The notes beneath the pieces are model-generated. The model saw nothing but the letters and a program-made list of their open reading frames with translations. It was not told the origin of the DNA and made no database searches. Both the position numbers and the translations under genes were made by a program. 34,829 bases of DNA from contig JALNWK010000026.1 of NCBI GenBank assembly GCA_023230925.1, positions 1-34,829 on the forward strand. The letters are read 5' to 3'. The first letter of the stretch is position 1. Each line of letters opens with the position of its first letter. The stretch is from Limnochordia bacterium. Its GTDB lineage: Bacteria > Bacillota > Limnochordia > DUMW01. Shown here piece by piece: positions 17,331 to 25,932 of this stretch.

Positions 17331-17362
17331 TATGAGCAGCTCGAAGTAGGAGATGGTTACAG

Positions 17363-18397
17363 TTGATTAGAGTAGGAATTATTGGCGCATCTGGTTATGC
17401 AGGCAGAGAGCTTATTCGGCTGCTGTTAAATCACCCCTTTGCTAAGGTGACCTATGCCGGGTCCCGTACATATGTGGGGGAACCCCTGGGCAAAGCGACA
17501 CCAGCCTTCCGTCACTTGGATCTTAAATCTTCCGAGATTAATACAGAGATGATCAAGGAGAACTGTGATTGTTTATTCACAGCAGTTCCCCATGGGGGCT
17601 GTATGGCATTAGCGGAAGAGGTGTTGGCCGGAGGAGTTAAGCTAATTGATCTGGGTACTGACTTTCGTTTCCGAGATGTAAAAATATACGAAGAATGGTA
17701 TGGGATAGAGCATGTCTGCCCTGAGCTTTCTAAGACGGCGGTCTATGGTCTTTGTGAGTTGTATAAAGAACAGATCAAAGGGGCAGATCTGGTGGCTAAT
17801 CCCGGTTGTTATCCCACTAGTATCATCCTCGGATTAGCTCCCCTATTAAGTAAGGGTTATCTAGACCTTGCTAGTATCGTTTCCGATTCCATGTCAGGAG
17901 TCTCGGGTGCTGGCGCTACAGCAAAGCCCATGTATCATTATCCTGAGTGTACTGAGAATCTACGGGCCTATGGACTTATCTCCCATCGGCATCGACCGGA
18001 AATTGAACAGGAGCTAAGCGCCTTAGCCGGCCAGGAGACTATGCTTACCTTTACGCCCCACTTAGTCCCCATGACCCGGGGTATTCATAGTACCATTTCC
18101 GGGAAGCTAGTGGTGGATGTTAATGAATCGGAACTATTTGATCTTTACCAGGATTTCTATGCTGATGCCTACTTTGTGCGGGTCTTAACCGAGGGGAATC
18201 CTGAGACTAAGGCGGTTTACGGCACCAATTTCTGTGATATGACCCTCCGGGTGGATCCCCGCATGAGACGGGTTGTCATTCTCTCGGTTATTGACAATCT
18301 CGGAAAGGGTGCCGCCGGGCAGGCTATTCAGAACATGAATCTCTTATTTGGGCGTCCCGAAACCGAGGGACTTCTTTCCACAGCTTTACTTCCATAG
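17363..18397 (+). CDS. argC: N-acetyl-gamma-glutamyl-phosphate reductase
   Basis: A 344-residue NADPH-dependent reductase, third step from glutamate to ornithine. The Rossmann start is GIIGASGYAGRELIRLL; the catalytic cysteine is C149 in NPGCYPTS; HRHRPEIEQEL and PHLVPMTRGI are typical. The start is TTG, with AGGAGA about 11 bases upstream; no ATG fits. First gene of the arg cluster, 18 bases before argJ. Confidence 0.95.
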   Translation: MIRVGIIGASGYAGRELIRLLLNHPFAKVTYAGSRTYVGEPLGKATPAFRHLDLKSSEINTEMIKENCDCLFTAVPHGGCMALAEEVLAGGVKLIDLGTDFRFRDVKIYEEWYGIEHVCPELSKTAVYGLCELYKEQIKGADLVANPGCYPTSIILGLAPLLSKGYLDLASIVSDSMSGVSGAGATAKPMYHYPECTENLRAYGLISHRHRPEIEQELSALAGQETMLTFTPHLVPMTRGIHSTISGKLVVDVNESELFDLYQDFYADAYFVRVLTEGNPETKAVYGTNFCDMTLRVDPRMRRVVILSVIDNLGKGAAGQAIQNMNLLFGRPETEGLLSTALLP

Positions 18398-18415
18398 AGG
18401 AGGAAAACTTAGCCT

Positions 18416-19618
18416 ATGAAGTTAATTGAAGGGGGAATCACTGCGGCAACGGGGTATGTTGCTGCAGGGGTTTACAGCGGAATAAAAAAGAAACGGACTG
18501 ACCTTGCCTTGGTTTTTACAAAGCATCCCGCGGTGGCCGCAGCAATGTTCACAAAGAACCTAGTGGCGGCAGCTCCTGTTCAAGTCTGCAAGGAGCAATT
18601 GGCCAAGGGGCCACACATCCAGGCGATAGTAGTAAATAGTGGTAATGCCAATGCCTGTACAGGTCCCGATGGACTGGCCAAGGCCTGGCAGATGATTAAA
18701 AAAACAGCCCAGGTTCTCGGTCTAAGTGAGGATCAAGTACTGGTTGCTTCAACCGGAGTGATTGGTCAGTCCCTGCCCATCGAGAAAATCGAGTCTGGGA
18801 TTGAGGAAGCTGCAGCTAGACTATCCGAGAATGGAGGATGTGATGCCGCATCGGCGATCATGACCACCGATACCTTCGCCAAAGAAATTGCAGTGGAGTA
18901 TGTCCATCAAGGTCACACCATTCGGGTGGGAGGGATGGCCAAGGGTTCTGGGATGATTCATCCTAACATGGCCACCATGCTTGCTTTTGTAACCACCGAT
19001 GTGGATATCGCACCGGAACTGTTAGATCGGGCCCTTAAGATGTGTGTTGACCGCACCTTCCATATGATTACCGTCGACGGTGACACCTCGACGAATGATT
19101 CGGTGATGTTGTTAGCCAATGGGGCCGCGGGTAATCCTCGGATCACCTGCGAAGATGACTCCTTTGCCGCTTTCTGCAAAGCCTTAGCACAGGTCACCGA
19201 GAAACTAGCTAAGGATATTGTTAAAGACGGTGAGGGGGCTACGAAAATGATCGAGATCAAGGTCCAAAACGCACCCACCGAGAAGCAGGCCAGGCAAATA
19301 GCCAAGTCCATTGCGGAATCTAACCTAGTGAAGACTGCAATGTTTGGTGAAGATGCCAATTGGGGCCGGATCCTGTGTGCCGCAGGTTACGCTGGAGTGG
19401 ATTTTGATCCTTGGAAAACAGACGTTTTCATTGGTAATCTGCAAGTAGCCCAACAGGGTGGGGGATTGGAGTTTGACGAGGAACTAGCAAAGGAGATTCT
19501 AAGTCAAAAGACCATTGTGATTACGGTAGATCTAAAGCAGGGCCCAGCGGAAGCTACTGCTTGGACTTGCGATTTGACTTATGATTATGTGAAGATAAAT
19601 GCACACTATCGAACGTAG
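18416..19618 (+). CDS. argJ: Bifunctional ornithine acetyltransferase / N-acetylglutamate synthase
   Basis: A 400-residue enzyme that moves the acetyl group from N-acetylornithine to glutamate, closing the cyclic arginine pathway. The precursor self-cleaves before the nucleophile threonine, here T187 in KGSGMIHPNMATMLAF; VVNSGNANACTG is another family signature. Whether it also uses acetyl-CoA (bifunctional) cannot be read from the sequence. AGGAGG precedes the ATG. Its stop overlaps the ribosome site of argB. Confidence 0.95.
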   Translation: MKLIEGGITAATGYVAAGVYSGIKKKRTDLALVFTKHPAVAAAMFTKNLVAAAPVQVCKEQLAKGPHIQAIVVNSGNANACTGPDGLAKAWQMIKKTAQVLGLSEDQVLVASTGVIGQSLPIEKIESGIEEAAARLSENGGCDAASAIMTTDTFAKEIAVEYVHQGHTIRVGGMAKGSGMIHPNMATMLAFVTTDVDIAPELLDRALKMCVDRTFHMITVDGDTSTNDSVMLLANGAAGNPRITCEDDSFAAFCKALAQVTEKLAKDIVKDGEGATKMIEIKVQNAPTEKQARQIAKSIAESNLVKTAMFGEDANWGRILCAAGYAGVDFDPWKTDVFIGNLQVAQQGGGLEFDEELAKEILSQKTIVITVDLKQGPAEATAWTCDLTYDYVKINAHYRT

Positions 19619-19631
19619 GAGGGCTGTTTGG

Positions 19632-20498
19632 TTGGACCAACTAGTTAAGAAGGCAAATGTATTAATCGAGGCGTTACCATATATCCGCAACTTCTTTGGG
19701 AAGACCTTTGTAATTAAGTACGGTGGTGCCGCCATGACCCATGATTCCCTGCGGGAAGCGGTGGCACTGGATTTAATCCTGATGCGCTATGTGGGACTTA
19801 ATCCAGTGGTGGTTCATGGAGGGGGCCCTGCCATCTCTAGCACGATGAAACGAATGGGTAAGGAACCCTGTTTTGTGGATGGAATGCGGGTGACCGATAG
19901 GGAAACCATGGAGATCGTGGAGATGGTCCTTGTGGGCAAGATTAACAAGGAGATCGTCAGTCTCATTAACCAAAACGGTGGCAAGGCGGTCGGAATTTGT
20001 GGTAAGGATGGTAACCTGATTCACGCAGAGAAAATGCAAAACGGCAAAAGGGACCTTGGTTATGTAGGAGAGATTACCCAAATTGATCCGAGCATCGTCA
20101 ATACCCTCACTGAGAATGGCTACATCCCAGTGATTACTCCGGTGGGGATCGGTGCAGATGGGGAAAGCTACAATATTAATGCGGATCTGGTTGCTGGTCG
20201 ACTGGCAGTGGCATTAGGGGCCGAGAAATTGATCATGCTTACCGATGTAGAGGGAATCTTCGGTAGTGGTGATGACCCGGCGAGCCTCATCAGTCAGCTG
20301 AGTATTGCCAAGGCCAGACTGATGATTGAAAGCGGGCAGATCAGTGGCGGCATGATTCCTAAGGTCACCGCCTGCATTGATGCCCTTGAACATAACGTGG
20401 CCAGGACCCATATTATTGATGGACGAAAACCCCACTCTCTATTACTGGAGATTTTCACCGATCAGGGGATTGGCACCATGGTTACTAAGGAGGACTAA
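19632..20498 (+). CDS. argB: Acetylglutamate kinase
   Basis: About 288 residues of the amino-acid kinase fold. Motifs: FVIKYGGAAM near the N-terminus, VVHGGGPAISSTMKRMGK, FVDGMRVTDRETMEIVEMVL and GGMIPKV at the ATP end. It phosphorylates N-acetylglutamate. An ATG at 19599 lies inside argJ with no ribosome site; the TTG at 19632 has AGGAGGG 9 bases upstream and gives the normal length, so it is chosen. Confidence 0.94.
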   Translation: MDQLVKKANVLIEALPYIRNFFGKTFVIKYGGAAMTHDSLREAVALDLILMRYVGLNPVVVHGGGPAISSTMKRMGKEPCFVDGMRVTDRETMEIVEMVLVGKINKEIVSLINQNGGKAVGICGKDGNLIHAEKMQNGKRDLGYVGEITQIDPSIVNTLTENGYIPVITPVGIGADGESYNINADLVAGRLAVALGAEKLIMLTDVEGIFGSGDDPASLISQLSIAKARLMIESGQISGGMIPKVTACIDALEHNVARTHIIDGRKPHSLLLEIFTDQGIGTMVTKED

Positions 20499-20500
20499 AC

Positions 20501-21706
20501 GTGGAGAAGACGACCTTTGAGAAGACCAAGGCCAAGACTAACCAGTACCTGATGCCCACCTATGCTAGGTTTGACTTGGCGTTGGTTAAGGGTAAAGGAA
20601 CATCGGTGTGGGATGCATCGGGGAAGGAATACTTAGACTTTCTGGCGGGTATATCAGTCTGCAACTTAGGCCACTGCCATCCCAAGGTGGTGGCGGCGGT
20701 CACAGAGCAAGTGCAAACCCTGATGCATTGCTCGAATTTATATCATATTGAACAGCAAGCGGAATTGGCCCAGGTCCTGTGTACATTGGCCAAACTGGAT
20801 CAGGCCTTTTTCTGCAATAGTGGAGCAGAGGCCAATGAAGGGGCGATTAAGTTAGCCCGACGCTATTCTTATGATAAATACGGCGCTGGTCGGGCAGATG
20901 TGATTACTGCCGAAAAGTCCTTCCATGGCCGTACCATTACCACGGTGACGGCCACAGGTCAGACAAAGTACCAGGAGGGCTTTGCTCCTTTGACGCCTGG
21001 TTTTAGCTATGTTCCGTTAAATGACCTGGACGCTTTACAGGAAGCCATTACGGATCGGACCTGCGCCATTATGCTTGAGCCCGTCCAAGGGGAAGGGGGC
21101 GTACGGCCCTGCGACTATGATTACCTCCAGGCTGTGGCAAAGCTGTGTCAAGAAAAGGATATACTCTTGATTTTGGATGAGGTTCAAGCAGGACTAGGTC
21201 GGACAGGCAAACTTTTTGCCTACGAACACTATGATTTAGTCCCGGATATTGTCACCTTGGCTAAATCCCTAGGCGGTGGCATTCCCATCGGGGCGGTACT
21301 GGCCAAGGCACAGGTGGCTAGAAGCTTTGTTCCTGGCACCCATGCCTCGACCTTTGGCGGGAATCCGGTAGCCTGTAAGGCTGCCCTGGCGGTGATGGAG
21401 GTACTCACTGGGGAGGGCCTCATGGCCCAGGTTGAGCATAAAGGATTATATTTCAAGAATCGCTTAGAGGAAGTACAGTCCCAGTGGCCTAATCTGGTAA
21501 CAGGTGTCCGGGGCCTTGGGTTAATGCTCGGTGTTGATTTGACCTTTCCCGCCCGGGAGGTCGTGGCGGAATTCCTAAACGCCGGGGTTTTGGTGGGGGT
21601 CGCGGGAGCAAGCACCTTAAGATTCCTACCTCCACTGATTGTGACCGAAAAAGAGATTGACTTGGTGATTACCGTCTTAGAGAAGATCCTAAAAGGACGG
21701 GCCTAA
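20501..21706 (+). CDS. argD: Acetylornithine aminotransferase
   Basis: A 401-residue class III PLP aminotransferase that converts N-acetylglutamate semialdehyde to N-acetylornithine. Marks: SGAEANEGAIKLAR for phosphate binding, SFHGRT, LILDEVQAGLGRTG, and the PLP lysine K255 in LAKSLGGGIPIGA. GTG start, with AAGGAGG overlapping the argB end. Eighteen bases separate it from argG; argF, often found here, is absent. Confidence 0.95.
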   Translation: MEKTTFEKTKAKTNQYLMPTYARFDLALVKGKGTSVWDASGKEYLDFLAGISVCNLGHCHPKVVAAVTEQVQTLMHCSNLYHIEQQAELAQVLCTLAKLDQAFFCNSGAEANEGAIKLARRYSYDKYGAGRADVITAEKSFHGRTITTVTATGQTKYQEGFAPLTPGFSYVPLNDLDALQEAITDRTCAIMLEPVQGEGGVRPCDYDYLQAVAKLCQEKDILLILDEVQAGLGRTGKLFAYEHYDLVPDIVTLAKSLGGGIPIGAVLAKAQVARSFVPGTHASTFGGNPVACKAALAVMEVLTGEGLMAQVEHKGLYFKNRLEEVQSQWPNLVTGVRGLGLMLGVDLTFPAREVVAEFLNAGVLVGVAGASTLRFLPPLIVTEKEIDLVITVLEKILKGRA

Positions 21707-21724
21707 AACAAGGAGGAAGCAAAA

Positions 21725-22930
21725 ATGAGTAAGAAAATAGTCTTAGCCTATTCGGGAGGCCTAGATACATCGATTATTATCCCTTGGCTGAATGAGAATT
21801 ACAACTATGAAGTAATTGCTTATGCTGCGGACCTAGGCCAAGAAGAGGATTGGGATAAGGTGCAGGAGAAGGCCTATAAAAGTGGCGCAGCCAAGGTAAT
21901 TGTCGATGACCTGAAAGAAGAGTTTATTAGGGACTATGCTTTTCCCACCCTCCGGGCGGGAGCTTTGTATGAAAGGCAGTATTATCTGGGAACCGCCATT
22001 GGTCGACCCCTTATTGCCAAGAAACAGGTGGAATTGGCCCAAGCTGAGGGTGCTACTGCGGTCTGTCATGGTTGTACTGGTAAGGGAAACGATCAGGTTA
22101 GATTCGAACTAACCTTCCAGGCCCTAGGGCCAGAGCTTGAGATCATCGCCCCTTGGCGGATCTGGGATATTGCCTCAAGGGAGCAGGCCATTGACTATGC
22201 CAAAACCCGGGGTATCCCTGTGGAGGCTACCAAGGAAAAACCCTATAGTATGGACGGTAATCTCTGGCATATTAGCTATGAAGGTGGCATCTTGGAGGAT
22301 GCTAAGTCCCCGGCCCGAAAAGACATGTTCAAATGGACGGTGGATCCCATGGATGCACCGGATGATCCAGCGGTGATCAGCATTGACTTCGAGGCAGGTA
22401 TTCCCGTAGGAATTGATGGGGTGCGACTTGATCCGGTAACCATCATCGAGCGGGCCAATGACATTGCCGCCAAGAACGGTGTAGGCCGTGTAGATATTAT
22501 CGAGAACCGCTTAGTGGGGATGAAATCGAGAGGAGTCTACGAGACTCCAGGGGGCACTCTACTGTTCTTTGCCCTACGTCATTTGGAAAGCCTCACCTTG
22601 GATCGTGAGGTAACTAAGTTTAAGTCCCTAGTTTCTGATCGCTATGCCGAGCTTGTCTATTATGGTCAGTGGTTTACTCCGCTAAAGGCAGGACTAGACT
22701 CCTTCCTAGAGGATGTCATGCGTTATGTCACTGGTACGGTTACGGTACAGCTTTACAAAGGGAACTTGACTCCGCTTAGCCGCTATTCCCCTTACGCGTT
22801 GTACGATGAAACCTTGGCCACCTTTGAGGCGGGCGGGGACTATGATCAAAAGGATTCTGCCGGGTTCATCCGGTTGTTTGGCCTAGGGACCCAAAGGGCT
22901 TCCAATCGGATGCTCAAAGGCAATGATTAA
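21725..22930 (+). CDS. argG: Argininosuccinate synthase
   Basis: A 401-residue ATP pyrophosphatase that joins citrulline and aspartate. The PP-loop is AYSGGLDTSIIIPWL at residue ~7; GCTGKGNDQVRFE and the SMDGNLWHISYEGGILED segment are diagnostic. Length is normal. AGGAGG precedes the ATG; 14 bases separate it from argH. Confidence 0.96.
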   Translation: MSKKIVLAYSGGLDTSIIIPWLNENYNYEVIAYAADLGQEEDWDKVQEKAYKSGAAKVIVDDLKEEFIRDYAFPTLRAGALYERQYYLGTAIGRPLIAKKQVELAQAEGATAVCHGCTGKGNDQVRFELTFQALGPELEIIAPWRIWDIASREQAIDYAKTRGIPVEATKEKPYSMDGNLWHISYEGGILEDAKSPARKDMFKWTVDPMDAPDDPAVISIDFEAGIPVGIDGVRLDPVTIIERANDIAAKNGVGRVDIIENRLVGMKSRGVYETPGGTLLFFALRHLESLTLDREVTKFKSLVSDRYAELVYYGQWFTPLKAGLDSFLEDVMRYVTGTVTVQLYKGNLTPLSRYSPYALYDETLATFEAGGDYDQKDSAGFIRLFGLGTQRASNRMLKGND

Positions 22931-22944
22931 AGGTAGGGGTTACC

Positions 22945-24330
22945 GTGGGTAAACTATGGGGAGGCCGCTTCACCAAAGAAGCGGCTGCATTTGCAAATGA
23001 ATTTGGCGCGTCGCTGAAATTTGACCAGCGGCTGTATAAATATGATATCCAAGGCAGTATCGTGCAAGCGAAGGCCTTAGTCCAGGCAGGGGTGTTTACC
23101 CCCGACGAGGCGGCAGGGGTGATTGCTGCCCTAGAGGATATTGACCAGGATATTGCTACGGGCAAAGTTCAGCTGTCACTGGGTTTAGAGGATATTCACA
23201 CCAACATTGAGGCCCTTTTGACTGAACGAGTGGGGGATCTGGGGAAAAAGCTGCATACCGGTCGCAGCCGAAACGATCAAGTGGCGCTTGACATTCGTCT
23301 ATTCCTAAAGGATGAGATCAAGAGAATCATGGGGCTTATTCATCATCTCCAGTCGGTCCTACTCGATCTCGCAGAGGAACATCAGGACACGATTATTCCA
23401 GGGTATACCCATCTACAACGGGCTCAGCCAATTCTGCTTGCCCATCATTTCCTGGCCTACTTTCATATGCTAGAACGGGATAAGGAACGGTTTGCCGATT
23501 GTGCTAAACGAAATGATCAGTCGCCCTTAGGCGCTGGTGCCTTGGCTGGCTCGGGGTATCCCATTGATCGACATTTTGTGGCCTCAGAACTAGGTCTTAA
23601 GTGTCCGATGCCTAACAGTATTGATGCGGTCTCTGCTAGGGATCATCTACTGGAATTTATGGGTGCAAGCAGTATCTTAATGAGTAATCTCAGTCGGCTT
23701 TGTGAGGAACTGGTGATCTGGCACTCTGTGGAGTTTGGTTTCATTGAAATGGACGATGCCTTCGCTACCGGCAGCAGCATCATGCCGCAAAAGAAAAACC
23801 CTGACTTTGCGGAGCTGATTCGGGGCAAAACCGGACGGGTGTATGGTAACTTAGTCAGTCTTCTCACGACGATGAAAGGGCTGCCTCTAGCATATAATAA
23901 GGATATGCAAGAGGATAAGGAGCCCCTTTTTGATACCATAGATACACTTACCGGGTGTTTGGAGATCCTAGCCCCGATGCTAGCCACCATGAAGGTCAAG
24001 AAAGAAAACCTGGCCCAAGGGGTACAGAAGGGTTTTCTTACGGCCACCGACTTGGCGGACTATCTGGCCAAACGGGGCGTACCCTTCCGGCAGGCCCATG
24101 AAATTGTGGGTCGTTGTGTATTGTTTTGCATCGAGAGTAATCGGGAATTATGGAGTCTTAGCCTAGAGGAGCTTAAAGAACTAGGCGCCCTAGTGGATCA
24201 GGATGTCTACGACCACCTGGATCCCAGAAAGAGTCTGAATAACCGAAGTGTCTACGGGGGAACCGCTCCACAGCAAGTCAAAGAAGCTATCAGCGAAGCA
24301 AGAAAGCTTCTAGGGCAGCAAGAAGGATAA
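22945..24330 (+). CDS. argH: Argininosuccinate lyase
   Basis: A 461-residue member of the fumarase/aspartase superfamily that splits argininosuccinate into arginine and fumarate. Marks: LWGGRF at the start, HTGRSRNDQVALD, TIIPGYTHLQRAQP, and the signature GSSIMPQKKNPD that carries the catalytic serine. GTG start. Last arg gene of the cluster. Confidence 0.96.
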   Translation: MGKLWGGRFTKEAAAFANEFGASLKFDQRLYKYDIQGSIVQAKALVQAGVFTPDEAAGVIAALEDIDQDIATGKVQLSLGLEDIHTNIEALLTERVGDLGKKLHTGRSRNDQVALDIRLFLKDEIKRIMGLIHHLQSVLLDLAEEHQDTIIPGYTHLQRAQPILLAHHFLAYFHMLERDKERFADCAKRNDQSPLGAGALAGSGYPIDRHFVASELGLKCPMPNSIDAVSARDHLLEFMGASSILMSNLSRLCEELVIWHSVEFGFIEMDDAFATGSSIMPQKKNPDFAELIRGKTGRVYGNLVSLLTTMKGLPLAYNKDMQEDKEPLFDTIDTLTGCLEILAPMLATMKVKKENLAQGVQKGFLTATDLADYLAKRGVPFRQAHEIVGRCVLFCIESNRELWSLSLEELKELGALVDQDVYDHLDPRKSLNNRSVYGGTAPQQVKEAISEARKLLGQQEG

Positions 24331-24404
24331 AACATTTGCTTTGTAGAAGTAAAGGAAGCTGATAGGAGTTGTCCTTTAGACTTCGCAGTAAGGAGTGATT
24401 TGGA

Positions 24405-25823
24405 TTGAACGCAGTATGGGAGTCGCGAGTTGCGCAAATGGTGCAGCAAGAACCCAAGGGTCGGATCTTTGCTGCCTTTAATACGAATATAGACAAGGTT
24501 GTACATGTAACACCAGAGAAAATGAAAGTGATTATCGACAGTAATCCCGATATAGATTGGCAGCGGGTGGAAAGCACCTCCATTGCCGATGTGGGGACTG
24601 TCTGCAGCAAGGAAACTTTTTTTGTGGTCCTCCAGGATCGTCTATCCAAGGGCAAATCCTTTCATATTGTTTTAGAAAATGAAGAGCTTCTCACTTGGCT
24701 GGATCGGTTTTTCACCGATGGGGTGGAGTCCATGGGAGGACAGGCCGGGATTATTGCTAACCAAATGGCCGCCCTTGATGTGGAGTCGGTGGTGTACACA
24801 CCGCTGCTTGCTCCAAAACAGGCGAACCAGTTTGTTGCTACTGTAAGAACACCGGTGATTGAAGGGGAGACTCCCACACTCAAGCTAGTTACAGATGCAG
24901 CTTCCCCCAATGATGATGTGAAGATAAACTGGATCTTTGAATACGGAAAAGGGCTTACCTTTGAGTTTCCCAACGGTACTTTCACCACACCCCGGGCAAA
25001 TCGGGTGATTTTGGCTACCAGGCCCCCGGGTTCGATCATGGGTTTTTCTAAACCGATGATCGATCTGTTGCCGAGACTTGGGGAAATGCTAAACATGGCC
25101 TTTATGGCAGGATACCACTATGCTGATCATGTGGGTGCTGATGGACGTACCTTCGAGGAATATATGGCTGATACCTTAAGAGATCTGAAGCTTCTACGCT
25201 CAAAAAACCCCAAGCTTTTGATTCACTATGAGTATGTACCAATGAAGGCCCGGGAACTAGAGCCACTAATGCTAAAACAGATCTCCACAGGGATTACAAG
25301 CTTTGGGATTAATGAGAATGAGATCCGGAGGGTCCTTGAGGACTTCGACTGCCAGAAGGAAATGGAAGCCATTTCCAAACGAGAGACCGCTTATACCTTG
25401 TATCTTGGTGGGTTGGCCTTACTCCGTCACATGCAGGTACAGCGGATCCAGATTCACAACCTAGGCTATTATGTTGTCCTGCTGAAAAAGCCCTATCCCA
25501 TTGATCCAACTAAGGTACGGGAAGCCTGTCTATTTGGCTCATCAGTGAATGCGATTAAGGCAAAGTACGGGGGTTATGTGAAACTTGGTCAGTTAGGAGA
25601 GGCCAAAGAGCTACCCCTCTCTGATATCGGTTATGAACAGCTCCGCATTTTTGCATCGGAAGCTGAACTACCAGTACCGTCTAACTTCCTCGAAGAGGGG
25701 ATTGTGGAGCTGGAAGATCATTATGTTCTCGTTGTGCCAGCCCACGTGGTACCCAATCCAGTAAGTACAGTTGGTATGGGGGATACCATTTCTTCTTGTG
25801 CATATACGGCGGAGTTGATTTAA
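24405..25823 (+). CDS. ADP-dependent phosphofructokinase/glucokinase family protein
   Basis: A 472-residue ribokinase-fold sugar kinase of the ADP_PFK_GK family. Visible are the NTNID motif near residue 26, SMGGQAGIIANQMA (~112-125), and the catalytic GXGD motif GMGD (457-460, D460 the base) inside STVGMGDTISS. Such enzymes phosphorylate glucose or fructose-6-phosphate using ADP and are best known from hyperthermophilic and methanogenic archaea. The start is TTG after AAGGAGTGAT. It follows argH by 74 bases and is the last host gene before the mobile element. Fructose-6-phosphate versus glucose specificity was not determined. Confidence 0.82.
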   Translation: MNAVWESRVAQMVQQEPKGRIFAAFNTNIDKVVHVTPEKMKVIIDSNPDIDWQRVESTSIADVGTVCSKETFFVVLQDRLSKGKSFHIVLENEELLTWLDRFFTDGVESMGGQAGIIANQMAALDVESVVYTPLLAPKQANQFVATVRTPVIEGETPTLKLVTDAASPNDDVKINWIFEYGKGLTFEFPNGTFTTPRANRVILATRPPGSIMGFSKPMIDLLPRLGEMLNMAFMAGYHYADHVGADGRTFEEYMADTLRDLKLLRSKNPKLLIHYEYVPMKARELEPLMLKQISTGITSFGINENEIRRVLEDFDCQKEMEAISKRETAYTLYLGGLALLRHMQVQRIQIHNLGYYVVLLKKPYPIDPTKVREACLFGSSVNAIKAKYGGYVKLGQLGEAKELPLSDIGYEQLRIFASEAELPVPSNFLEEGIVELEDHYVLVVPAHVVPNPVSTVGMGDTISSCAYTAELI

Positions 25824-25835
25824 GGATAGGTATAG

Positions 25836-25852
25836 AAAAGCCCCCGGGTTTT
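25836..25852 (+). terminator. Half of an intrinsic terminator, apparently split by the element
   Basis: AAAAGCCCCCGGGTTTT sits 13 bases after the kinase stop and looks like the left arm of a strong bidirectional terminator. The matching right arm (AACCCGGGGGCTTTT type) does not follow. This suggests the mobile element integrated in the loop or in the right arm. A small perfect hairpin GGGATT/AATCCC follows at 25868-25882. Confidence 0.5.
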
Positions 25853-25882
25853 GAGGGTGCGTCTTAGGGATTCTCAATCCCG

Positions 25883-25932
25883 GAAAAATATCGGCATAGT
25901 TTGGTATGTATTTACCGGCTATGCCGATTTTT
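25883..25932. terminator. Bidirectional terminator at the end of the recombinase gene
   Basis: TCGGCATAG (25891-25899) pairs with CTATGCCGA (25919-25927) around a 19-base loop, with A-rich sequence on the left and TTTTT on the right. It can stop the recombinase transcript (the stop codon is within the arm) and transcripts coming from the host side. Confidence 0.7.

Noticed and set aside
17237..17362. T-box leader for the arg operon
   Set aside because: Promoter lies only about 30 bases before the start, leaving no room for a leader; an ARG box explains control better.
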